A stretch of DNA of 64,000 bases, from positions 1 through 64,000 of the IMG/VR virus record IMGVR_UViG_3300037516_001783, one strand, 5' to 3'. The notes beneath the pieces were generated by a model. It saw nothing but the letters and a program-made list of their open reading frames with translations, did no database searches and was not told the origin of the DNA. This DNA comes from a virus. The position numbers and the translations under genes were made by a program. Positions 17,010-24,751 of the stretch are shown one piece after another. How positions within the stretch are numbered: position 1 is the first letter of the stretch; every line of letters starts with the position of its first letter.

Positions 17010-20000
17010 CACCGTTCCTCCAAATTTCTAATTCTCTTTCTGCTCTATCAAGTTTTATTATGTTACTTTCAAGTTCATTCACTTCAATAATTTCACCTAA
17101 ATTTGGTTGATTTGAAATAGAATAATTCCCTAAAGTTTCAAAGTCTAATATGTTATCTGAAAACTGTCGTCTACTTAAGAAGAATGAAAAAATTTCTTGA
17201 TTAACTTTTAATTTAGAATAATTATCTTGGTAAGTTTCAACAACTTGTTGGACACCTTCTGAATTTTGATATGTAAGTTTAACAATTACAGCTCTATCGT
17301 TTTTAGATAAATTTTGTTTATCTGATAGCAAGTTATCAAGGTCTGCAGCAACCTTTTCACCGAATGTATAAACACTTATCCTGTCATTACCTAATGGTGG
17401 TAATTCTGGAAAGCTTCTATTGTAAGTTTCTTTTATAATACTGACAACATGATGTGCTCTTCTTGAACCTAAATCTTTGTTATAAGATACTGAAGACCTT
17501 TCATCTGTGTAACCTGTAACTCTTATAGATAGTGAACTGTCGTTTCGTAGTTTATTCACATACTTATCTATTATAGATAAATTTTTGTATGAAATTTCTA
17601 ATCTAACATTTTGATTTCTTTCATCTAACTTATTCAGTAATGATAAATCTCTTGTTGGGTCTAACAATGAAGATTCATTTGTATCGAACAACAATTTAGA
17701 ATCTTCAACAGTATCAGTTGGTATTGTTCTTTTTGTAGACAACTGTTTTTCTGAAGAATGTAAACCTGATATTATATTGAAGTATAAAGGAAGTATGTAT
17801 TGTCCAGAAGCATTGTACTCAACCATCCCTCTACTAACTGAAATAGTTGTAGTGTAATTTGTTTGCTTTTCGTTTACAGAATAGTTATGATTCACACCAT
17901 CTATGTAAAATACTTCACCTGTAGTTTTTGACCTCATCCACACACCTTTTCTTATCCTTTCGTCACCAATTACTGTAAAAGTTCCAGACCTCGTAAAAGG
18001 GAGATAAGCATTCGTTTCTATGAGAAATGATAAATCTTCAAATATTTGTCTTTCAGTTCTTGTTTTATCAGCACCATATTTTTCTTGCTCCTCTCTTTTT
18101 GGATTTATACCAGCAAAAGGAGTGTAAATATTTTGAACGTCTAAACCTTTATTACCATAAACTTCACAGAATTCTCTAAAGAATACTGCTGGCATTTCTT
18201 CTAAGTAACTGAACTGTTGTTTACCGTAAGAAACATAATCAGTATTCATCCTATACCAACTATAAACATCTCCAGAGTACCAACCTAAATTTGTTGAGAC
18301 AACCTTATCAGCAGTAATATTTAAAGCTTCTGAGTTAGAAGTTAATTCATCTAAATAAGATTTTACATCTGATTCATTGAATGGTGGTCTCCTAATTAAA
18401 AAGAAAAAGTTGTTAATGTATGTATCACTAAGTAATTCAACAAAACGGTCATCAACCATTGTTTTTATACCGTTCATTATACTACCACTGTGTACAGCTA
18501 TTGTTGTATCTCTAACATACCTATCCTGTACATTATCAGGGTCACTAATTACTTTAACAATCTTCCAAATTCCAGCAGCATCATACCTTTCTATCTTTCT
18601 GGATTCATAATTGAAGAAATCGTATTGAGATATTCTAAAATCATCTTTTACTCCTAAATAAGATAGGAATAAATTACCATTACAAATTTCTGTTGTAACT
18701 AATGAGTTAAAAATGAATGACACCATTTCACCAACAGTTCTTTCCTTACTATATGAAGCAGATAACAATTCTGTATTCATATTGAGTTTTGAAGCTAATG
18801 CTGGACGTCCCCAATTTTCCGGATTATCATTTCTAAAAATTCCTGTTTGTTGTCTAACTTCCCTACCTATGTTCAATAATTGAGTACTGTCTTCAATTAT
18901 CAATTTATTAAGGTCTCTACCTGTTATACTTACACCTCCAGAAGCATCTTGACCTTGTGTTGATACTGTATTTGTATCGACTAAACCTATTAATGAGAAA
19001 GAATTTTGTGATAATTTTTCAGTTGGATAGACTATGTTATACGGTTCATCTGGTGAGACTGTGTTAGTTTCTTTGTCAAAGATGTTATCATCATTAAATG
19101 AAATAAATACAACATCATTTGCACTTATCATGTTATGAAAATAGAAAATATTTTGCATTTTCAAATCTTCACCATTGACATTTACATCTCTATGTGTATT
19201 TCCTTTAAAGACATAACCACCTTGTCTGTTTACTTCTTTGTAACCTTTTGGTAGTACCTTTAAAGAGAAATCATTTTCATAAGACATTGTTATTGGTGGT
19301 AATGTAAATGAAAATGAAGCACCATTTTTAGTATTATTAACAACTAAGTTTTGTATAAAAGGTGAGATATCTAATAATTCACCTTGAACATCATACCTTG
19401 GTCTTGCAGAAGATTGTCCTTTTTTAACATTTACAGCTTTACACCAAATAAGTACTTTTGGTTTTTGTTGTCTTTTTAAAACTACCGATGTCTGGGTGTT
19501 AAATTTCTTCTTGAAGGTTTTAGTTACAACACTTCTTTTTAAGGCATTTAAAATAAAAGTCTTTGTATTTTTATTTGGGAATATGTTGGTTGAACCGTCA
19601 AATGGTACAAATTCTGGAAGTATCCAAGCACCACTAATTTCAATCCTAGCACCTAATGGGACATAATTAGCTTCTTGACCATCTTCAATTTTATTACCAT
19701 TTTTATCTAACTTCTCTTCACCATAAGCTTTTCTAATACTTTGTCTGTTAGTTGCTGGTGTACCAAAATTAAGTATTTTATCTGCTGTTAATTCTTTCTT
19801 GTTTAAATAATCATACCAACCTTTGTATTGAATGATTTCATCTAATGTGGTATATAAAGGGTTTGTGTGTATATAAACGATATTCCCTTTTGTCAATGGA
19901 ATAACAACACTATCAACTTGTTTTTGTTCTTCTATTCTTTGACTAACTTCTTTTTGTTTCTTTTGTTCTGTTTTTTGTACTGTACTGCTTTTTAAAGTAA

Positions 20001-20538
20001 TTTTAGATTTTTTATCAACCCATCTTTTAAATGAACTTATGGTAATGTCACCATTTTCATTATCAATACCTCTATTCCCTTCGGATATCTTTTTAGGAAA
20101 TTTCCAATTATTAGGTTTATAAAGTGTACCACCAAAAACACCATCTGCATTAGGATAAAAAGCTATCAAATACAGATGATATAAATCTGTAATTTTACCT
20201 GTATAGGCTTTAAAATATTGATAAACATATTCAAGTTGTTCGTAATTTTTTAAAGCACCCATCTTTTCAGCATAGTACTTTCTTAATGTCCTATCTTTTG
20301 ATTGTGATTTAGATAATTTACCTAGTAAACCACAACAAGTTGCAGGCATAAATTGAATCAAACCGACAGCACCTGTAACTTTATTCCTGACTGAAGGTGA
20401 GAATGTACCACCTGTTTCAGAATTAAAAATAATCATCAGCCAATCTGGGTCAACACCTAAAAGTCTTGATATACTGATTACTTTATTTTCAAATAACTGA
20501 CGATTCTCAGTTATATTCTCTATAAATTTAATTGCCAT
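16999..20538 (-). CDS. Multidomain baseplate hub: lytic transglycosylase + hub + OmpA-like domain
   Basis: 1179 residues. Residues about 20-140 are an SLT-type lytic transglycosylase, with FNSETGGTFSPSV giving catalytic Glu41 and GAVGLIQFMPAT as the family motif. The middle (about 350-930) is beta-rich and, by position next to the spike, is expected to hold the gp27/gpD-like hub. Residues about 949-1090 match an OmpA/MotB peptidoglycan-binding domain (LLFDTNESSLL, VTGYTDERSSVSYN, GSRRAHHVV). The protein would cut and anchor to the murein during penetration. It starts 1 base after the tape measure gene ends. The fusion of lysozyme and OmpA domains in one hub is unusual. Confidence 0.8.
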   Translation of the reverse strand: MAIKFIENITENRQLFENKVISISRLLGVDPDWLMIIFNSETGGTFSPSVRNKVTGAVGLIQFMPATCCGLLGKLSKSQSKDRTLRKYYAEKMGALKNYEQLEYVYQYFKAYTGKITDLYHLYLIAFYPNADGVFGGTLYKPNNWKFPKKISEGNRGIDNENGDITISSFKRWVDKKSKITLKSSTVQKTEQKKQKEVSQRIEEQKQVDSVVIPLTKGNIVYIHTNPLYTTLDEIIQYKGWYDYLNKKELTADKILNFGTPATNRQSIRKAYGEEKLDKNGNKIEDGQEANYVPLGARIEISGAWILPEFVPFDGSTNIFPNKNTKTFILNALKRSVVTKTFKKKFNTQTSVVLKRQQKPKVLIWCKAVNVKKGQSSARPRYDVQGELLDISPFIQNLVVNNTKNGASFSFTLPPITMSYENDFSLKVLPKGYKEVNRQGGYVFKGNTHRDVNVNGEDLKMQNIFYFHNMISANDVVFISFNDDNIFDKETNTVSPDEPYNIVYPTEKLSQNSFSLIGLVDTNTVSTQGQDASGGVSITGRDLNKLIIEDSTQLLNIGREVRQQTGIFRNDNPENWGRPALASKLNMNTELLSASYSKERTVGEMVSFIFNSLVTTEICNGNLFLSYLGVKDDFRISQYDFFNYESRKIERYDAAGIWKIVKVISDPDNVQDRYVRDTTIAVHSGSIMNGIKTMVDDRFVELLSDTYINNFFFLIRRPPFNESDVKSYLDELTSNSEALNITADKVVSTNLGWYSGDVYSWYRMNTDYVSYGKQQFSYLEEMPAVFFREFCEVYGNKGLDVQNIYTPFAGINPKREEQEKYGADKTRTERQIFEDLSFLIETNAYLPFTRSGTFTVIGDERIRKGVWMRSKTTGEVFYIDGVNHNYSVNEKQTNYTTTISVSRGMVEYNASGQYILPLYFNIISGLHSSEKQLSTKRTIPTDTVEDSKLLFDTNESSLLDPTRDLSLLNKLDERNQNVRLEISYKNLSIIDKYVNKLRNDSSLSIRVTGYTDERSSVSYNKDLGSRRAHHVVSIIKETYNRSFPELPPLGNDRISVYTFGEKVAADLDNLLSDKQNLSKNDRAVIVKLTYQNSEGVQQVVETYQDNYSKLKVNQEIFSFFLSRRQFSDNILDFETLGNYSISNQPNLGEIIEVNELESNIIKLDRAERELEIWRNGDDE

Positions 20539-20539
20539 T

Positions 20540-22435
20540 TTAATGTTTTGGTTCTACTGTTATTCCAACACTTTTAACTTCTCCTAATGCTCCTGTTAAT
20601 TCACCAAGACCTTTAGCTAAATCTGTCATAGATTCAGACAACATTTTACCAAAACCTCCTAACTCAGATTTCAAACCATCTAAAGAAGAAACTAATTGTT
20701 TTTCAACTGCATGTTTGAAACCTTTTGTGTCTTTTGAATATTGGTCCATTTCAGATACATCACCAACTTTTAACCCACCATTTGCATCGTAAGCGTCTAA
20801 CAATTGTTTCGATTTACTTAATGATGATATGTTAAAAGCACCTTGAACATCTCTTAATATAGAAAGTTGCCCAGCGTCTGTATCTGCGTACCCACCGTAT
20901 TCTTGTTTTAAATTCTTAATGAATTGGTTGATAATTTGTACACCTTGAGGATTACTCATATCTTCCATTTGCATAGCAACCTGTGTTGATGAAGCGTTTT
21001 GCCCTAAAACTTGTCTTGCTGCTCTAACATTCTTGAATTTATGTAAAGGGTCTGAAGCATTAGAGAAGCTTTGTTGCATACCTGAAACAAGGTCTCCAGC
21101 ATTATCACTATCTTTAAATATACCTCCTAAACCCATAACAGAATTCATGAATTTCATGTTATTCATAGAATCTGCTGATGAAACTTCACCTTTAATGTTC
21201 AAAGTTTTTTCTTGCATAGAAGTCAACTTTGACATGTATTTTGGTAATTGAGAAAGGTCTTTTCCTACACCCCTGTCGTCACCTAGTGTTATTCCAGTTT
21301 CTAACTTTTCTAACATTTTAGCAAACATATAAGTTCCAGAAAGAGAATCCATCTGCTCCTTACCTGTAAATGACTTTTCACCTGTTACATAGCTATCGAA
21401 AGTGTTATCCTTTCCTATACCCATGGTTTTCTGTAAAACCTTCTCGTCTAAAAATCTTTCTGTGATATCATATCCTGTCCTTGTTCGACCTGACATTTCA
21501 ACCATTTCATTTAATGCTTTTTCTAACTCATCAACTCCGGCAATACCAACACCCATTGATTTAGCACCTGTAAATGAATCAAGTGATTTCAACATGTTAC
21601 CCTTACCTAATGCTCCGGAAAGTTGATTAACAGTTTCACCTAATTTTTCACCACTTGTTACACCTTTCAGTAAAGTTGTAGCTATCATATCAAAAACACC
21701 CATTCCAGCAGAAGCTCCTTTAGACATACCTGATGCTCTGGCTGCTGCAAAAGTATTCATCCCACCTTGAGCGATATGAAGAGCATCACTTGCACCTCCA
21801 CCACCCATAGCTTCTGCTGCAGAACCTAAAACCTTCCCAGCAAATAAATTTTGAGCGAACTGTCTTTGAAACCTCTCTTCTGGAGTTTTGTATGTACCTT
21901 CAACTTGTTTATGCCAATCCTCAGCACTTTTAGCACGAACCCTTTCTTCGTTATACCTATCAGCACTTTCGTAATCTCCAACATTTTTCGCTTGTATTGC
22001 TTTTTTCTTGTACTGTTCTTGTACTTCTCTGAGTTGCTTTTCAGTTAAAGACCTGTATTCCCTGTGTCTTGAGTTATTCTCTTGATTCTGTTTATTTATA
22101 GCTTCAGAATTTTCTTTTAACCTTTGTGAGTTATCAGAAAATTGTTTTTCACCTTGCTTAAAATCTTGGAATTTTTGTGAAAAAGGGTTTGCATTTCCAG
22201 ATTTAAAATCTGCTCTTTCTTGACTTGAAAATTTACTTTCAAACTTTTCTCTTGCTTGTTTTGACCTTTGCTCTTCGTGTCTTTGTCTTTGAATTTCAGA
22301 CATAGAAGAAGTGTTAGTTGTATCTTTCCCAAGATACCTTTCATTGAATTTTGAAACCTCTTCATAAGCACTTTGCATCCTTTTTTTGAAGGAATCAAAG
22401 TTGGCTTCAAAATCTAAAACTATGGTCTTGTTCAT
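20540..22435 (-). CDS. Tape measure protein
   Basis: 631 residues. It opens with a VLDFEANFDSFKKRM segment, then a long Gln/Glu/Lys-rich coiled coil (about 40-190), then an Ala/Gly-rich segment around 195-300 with GGGGASDALHIAQGG and SGMSKGASAGM hydrophobic patches, and more helical sequence to the end. This is the usual tape-measure composition. It lies directly between the tail chaperones and the hub protein, as in most long-tailed phages. At about 1.5 angstrom per residue the length would correspond to a tail near 95 nm if the whole protein is extended, a family-based estimate. Confidence 0.82.
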   Translation of the reverse strand: MNKTIVLDFEANFDSFKKRMQSAYEEVSKFNERYLGKDTTNTSSMSEIQRQRHEEQRSKQAREKFESKFSSQERADFKSGNANPFSQKFQDFKQGEKQFSDNSQRLKENSEAINKQNQENNSRHREYRSLTEKQLREVQEQYKKKAIQAKNVGDYESADRYNEERVRAKSAEDWHKQVEGTYKTPEERFQRQFAQNLFAGKVLGSAAEAMGGGGASDALHIAQGGMNTFAAARASGMSKGASAGMGVFDMIATTLLKGVTSGEKLGETVNQLSGALGKGNMLKSLDSFTGAKSMGVGIAGVDELEKALNEMVEMSGRTRTGYDITERFLDEKVLQKTMGIGKDNTFDSYVTGEKSFTGKEQMDSLSGTYMFAKMLEKLETGITLGDDRGVGKDLSQLPKYMSKLTSMQEKTLNIKGEVSSADSMNNMKFMNSVMGLGGIFKDSDNAGDLVSGMQQSFSNASDPLHKFKNVRAARQVLGQNASSTQVAMQMEDMSNPQGVQIINQFIKNLKQEYGGYADTDAGQLSILRDVQGAFNISSLSKSKQLLDAYDANGGLKVGDVSEMDQYSKDTKGFKHAVEKQLVSSLDGLKSELGGFGKMLSESMTDLAKGLGELTGALGEVKSVGITVEPKH

Positions 22436-22771
22436 TTACAAACTATTTATGTCAAAATCTTCAAAGTCTTTAAGTGTTTGTTCTCTTGTATTTTTCTCAA
22501 CAACACTACTTTTAAATAACTGTTCGTCGATGTTTTTTCCAATTTCTTTTAATTTCTTAGAAATTTCATCTTCAGCTATGAGTTGTTTTATTAATAAATC
22601 TTCTGTGTAATCAAATTTTATGTCAAACAAACACATTTTTCTGTGACTGTCTGACATAAAAGGGATGTTAAATTTTCTTCTCCAAATAATATCAAATGGA
22701 AATTTTGAATTCCATTGTTTTACTGAAATAATTAAATCAGATTCTGAATTACCTTTTAAAGAACTTTCCAA
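22436..22771 (-). CDS. Second tail assembly chaperone-like protein (non-ATG start)
   Basis: 111 residues containing SKFPFDIIWRRKFNIPFMS and HRKMCLFDIKFDYTED. This resembles small proteins found between the tail chaperone and the tape measure in Bacteroidota phages. No ATG is available: the frame opens after a stop at 22786-22784 and the plausible starts are TTG at 22771 or ATT at 22774. It lies 4 bases after the first chaperone's stop, in the +1 frame relative to it. Either a weak, coupled start or a programmed frameshift from the upstream gene would explain this. The stop is followed immediately by the tape measure ATG. Confidence 0.65.
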   Translation of the reverse strand: MESSLKGNSESDLIISVKQWNSKFPFDIIWRRKFNIPFMSDSHRKMCLFDIKFDYTEDLLIKQLIAEDEISKKLKEIGKNIDEQLFKSSVVEKNTREQTLKDFEDFDINSL

Positions 22772-22775
22772 AATA

Positions 22776-23174
22776 CTACAAATCTATTTGACCTTCTTTA
22801 ACATCTTCAACATTTGGGATTTCAATTTCCTCGTCACGCATTAATTCCTTCATTAATTCATCCATCCAAGGTTTAATTTCCTCTCTCCAAGGCTTTAATA
22901 ATTTTTTAGCTATAATTGGGTCTAAATCATTATAATTCTTCACATTGAAGTCTTTTACAACTTCTGGAAGTAAAACCATGAAGTGTACAACAGCGTCAAC
23001 TAATTCTGTGATAACATAAGATTTATTTAAACCTGAACGGAGTAACTCTGGATAGGTATTGTTTGTCATACCCATTTTGTAAGTTTCAATGTCCATTAAT
23101 TGACCTACGTTTGGGAATTTAACAACAAATGATTTTCCGTCAACGTGTACATTAATTTGTTTTCTGATAGCCAT
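22776..23174 (-). CDS. Tail assembly chaperone (gpG-like)
   Basis: 132 residues, mainly helical with an acidic C-terminus and a short beta N-terminus (QINVHVDGKSFVVKFPNVGQ). Size, composition and position directly upstream of the tape measure match the tail assembly chaperones that coat the tape measure during tail polymerisation. These genes often produce a frameshifted second product, and here a second open frame starts 4 bases downstream. No sequence motif is diagnostic for the family. Confidence 0.65.
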   Translation of the reverse strand: MAIRKQINVHVDGKSFVVKFPNVGQLMDIETYKMGMTNNTYPELLRSGLNKSYVITELVDAVVHFMVLLPEVVKDFNVKNYNDLDPIIAKKLLKPWREEIKPWMDELMKELMRDEEIEIPNVEDVKEGQIDL

Positions 23175-23222
23175 GTGACTTTTGTTTTTAGATTCTCTAA
23201 TTAATAACCTTGTTATAACACT

Positions 23223-24065
23223 TTAACTGTGATTTGCTAAAGATTTCTTTTCAGCCCAATATCTTTTAGCATTTTCAGATTTTATCAACCTAATCCTTTC
23301 ATTTTCTTCTGGTGTTCTACTATCCCATTTAGCTTTTCGTTTAGCTTTAATTTGGTCTTGTTGTTCAACAGTTTTACTTGTCCAATTTTCACTCTTTTTA
23401 TTGAAAGTTATTTCTTTGTCACTTTTACTCCTATTTTTATGACCTGTGGAAACTTTATTTCCGAATTCCTTAACTTTCTCTTCAGACCTTTCATCCCACT
23501 CCTTTTGTTTTGATTCTGATAATTTGTTATATCTAACAAGTTTTATTTCTTCAGGAGTATTTTCTAAGGTTTGTCTAAATTTTACTTTAGATTCTTGTGA
23601 ATGTTGTTTACCATAAAATGGATTTCCAATACCTTGTATTCTTTTTGATATCTTTTGTTTTTGTTCTTCTGAGAATCTATAACCTAACATGAATTTCTTT
23701 CCAATCATATCTGGTCTCGGGACGCCTTGTTTTGCTAAAGATATTTTCATCCTAACTTCTTCTGTCGGTCTTCCTCCTTCACCTCCTTCAGTTTGGTTAT
23801 ATCCAATTTTAGGATTAATTGAATTAAATTGTTTTATAAAGAATTTTTCTATCTCACATATATCCTCTCCTGATATTGATTGGTATAATTCACATATTTC
23901 AAAATTTTCAATACCATACTTCCTCATTGCATTGTGTAAATAGAACCCTTTACCACTATTAGCAGTTGATTTGTGAGAATCAAATCTTATTTGAATTGTC
24001 TTTCTTGTAAAACCGATATAAATTTTACCGTTAATTTTATTTCTTATTTTATAAATATAAGCCAT
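23223..24065 (-). CDS. Free-standing GIY-YIG homing endonuclease
   Basis: About 280 residues from the ATG at 24065. The N-terminus holds the GIY-YIG core, with YIYKIRNKINGKIYIGFT as the two signature strands, IRFDSHKS with the conserved Arg, and ENFEICEL. The catalytic Glu is expected near IEKFFIKQFNS. The C-terminal half carries NUMOD-type DNA-binding repeats (the RMKISLAKQG and FSEEQKQKISKRIQG style). It is of the SegA/F-like free-standing type and sits between tail tube and tail chaperone genes, downstream of a terminator-like hairpin. It is probably a mobile gene that cuts alleles lacking it. Neighbouring genes look intact. Confidence 0.9.
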   Translation of the reverse strand: MAYIYKIRNKINGKIYIGFTRKTIQIRFDSHKSTANSGKGFYLHNAMRKYGIENFEICELYQSISGEDICEIEKFFIKQFNSINPKIGYNQTEGGEGGRPTEEVRMKISLAKQGVPRPDMIGKKFMLGYRFSEEQKQKISKRIQGIGNPFYGKQHSQESKVKFRQTLENTPEEIKLVRYNKLSESKQKEWDERSEEKVKEFGNKVSTGHKNRSKSDKEITFNKKSENWTSKTVEQQDQIKAKRKAKWDSRTPEENERIRLIKSENAKRYWAEKKSLANHS

Positions 24066-24071
24066 GATTAA

Positions 24072-24130
24072 AAAGAAAAAGTCTAAAACCAATTAAGCTA
24101 CCACACTTAAAAGGAATTAGACTTTTCTTT
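24072..24130 (-). terminator. Terminator-like hairpin after tail tube gene
   Basis: On the minus strand AAAGAAAAGTCTA at 24130-24118 can pair with TAGACTTTTTCTTT at 24085-24072 (one bulged base), followed by more T. The 32-base loop is long. It lies between the tail tube stop and the GIY-YIG start and would insulate the structural operon from the inserted gene. Moderate support. Confidence 0.5.
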
Positions 24131-24155
24131 GTTTTGAAATTCTAATATTTGTTAT

Positions 24156-24182
24156 AAGTGAATAGTGGTAGAATATTCACTT
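24156..24182. other. 9-bp inverted repeat in endonuclease upstream region
   Basis: AAGTGAATA and TATTCACTT form a 9-bp stem with a 9-base loop. The loop segment GTGGTAG is complementary to CTACCAC within the loop of the neighbouring hairpin (near 24099-24105), so the two hairpins could form a loop-loop interaction. The T-run follows on the plus strand, which has no gene here. Confidence 0.4.
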
Positions 24183-24215
24183 TTTATTTCACAACTAATT
24201 AATTATCAAGGTTTT

Positions 24216-24740
24216 TTAGAACGAGGGATATATGATTGGAGTAGTGTACTCAAATTCGACGTCCCTTGATGAAATGCTTGATTCTGAAATATTAAACCCT
24301 TCTCTTGTTAAGAAACAACCTTTGATAGAAGCAAAAACTTCGTAATCTCCAGTAATATTTCTTTGAATGAAGTTAGGGTCAGGTGATACGTTTGGAAACA
24401 AAGCGTCTGGTTGTTGAATAGATTTTACCCTTTTCAAAATATCAATCTGAACACCATCTTCTTGTAACAAAACATTATTTGCCCACTCATCAATTGTTTT
24501 AGCAATCCTGTTAATCGCTCCTGGAATCATAGACTTTTTCAAATCTATTGTCATGAATTCACATGACAAAGTTCCACTCCATTCAATTGCTGGTAACTCG
24601 TCAATATTTAGTTGACCCAAGCTTCTAACTGCACCTCTACGAATAGATTCAGTACAGCGAATACTTCTCATTTTACCAATTACTATACCATTAACTTTGA
24701 TGACTGCCAATGGTGCCGTTAAAACTCTATTATTAGACAT
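24216..24740 (-). CDS. Tail tube protein
   Basis: 174 residues, beta-rich. The opening APLAVIKVNGIVIGKMRSIR, then RRGAVRSLGQLNIDELPAIEW and SGTLSCEFMTIDL, follows the tail-tube pattern of contractile phages in which a conserved loop (a GQ.. segment) follows the first strands. It lies 11 bases downstream of the sheath gene, the standard sheath-tube order. It would polymerise as hexameric rings inside the sheath. No catalytic function. Assignment relies on size, fold-like pattern and synteny. Confidence 0.8.
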   Translation of the reverse strand: MSNNRVLTAPLAVIKVNGIVIGKMRSIRCTESIRRGAVRSLGQLNIDELPAIEWSGTLSCEFMTIDLKKSMIPGAINRIAKTIDEWANNVLLQEDGVQIDILKRVKSIQQPDALFPNVSPDPNFIQRNITGDYEVFASIKGCFLTREGFNISESSISSRDVEFEYTTPIIYPSF

Positions 24741-24751
24741 ATGTATTTTTA

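Noticed and set aside
23223-24215. Group I intron or intein hosting the GIY-YIG gene
   Set aside because: Both neighbouring genes (tail tube and chaperone) have complete ends and no split exon or splice-like sequence was seen, so it is treated as a free-standing endonuclease.
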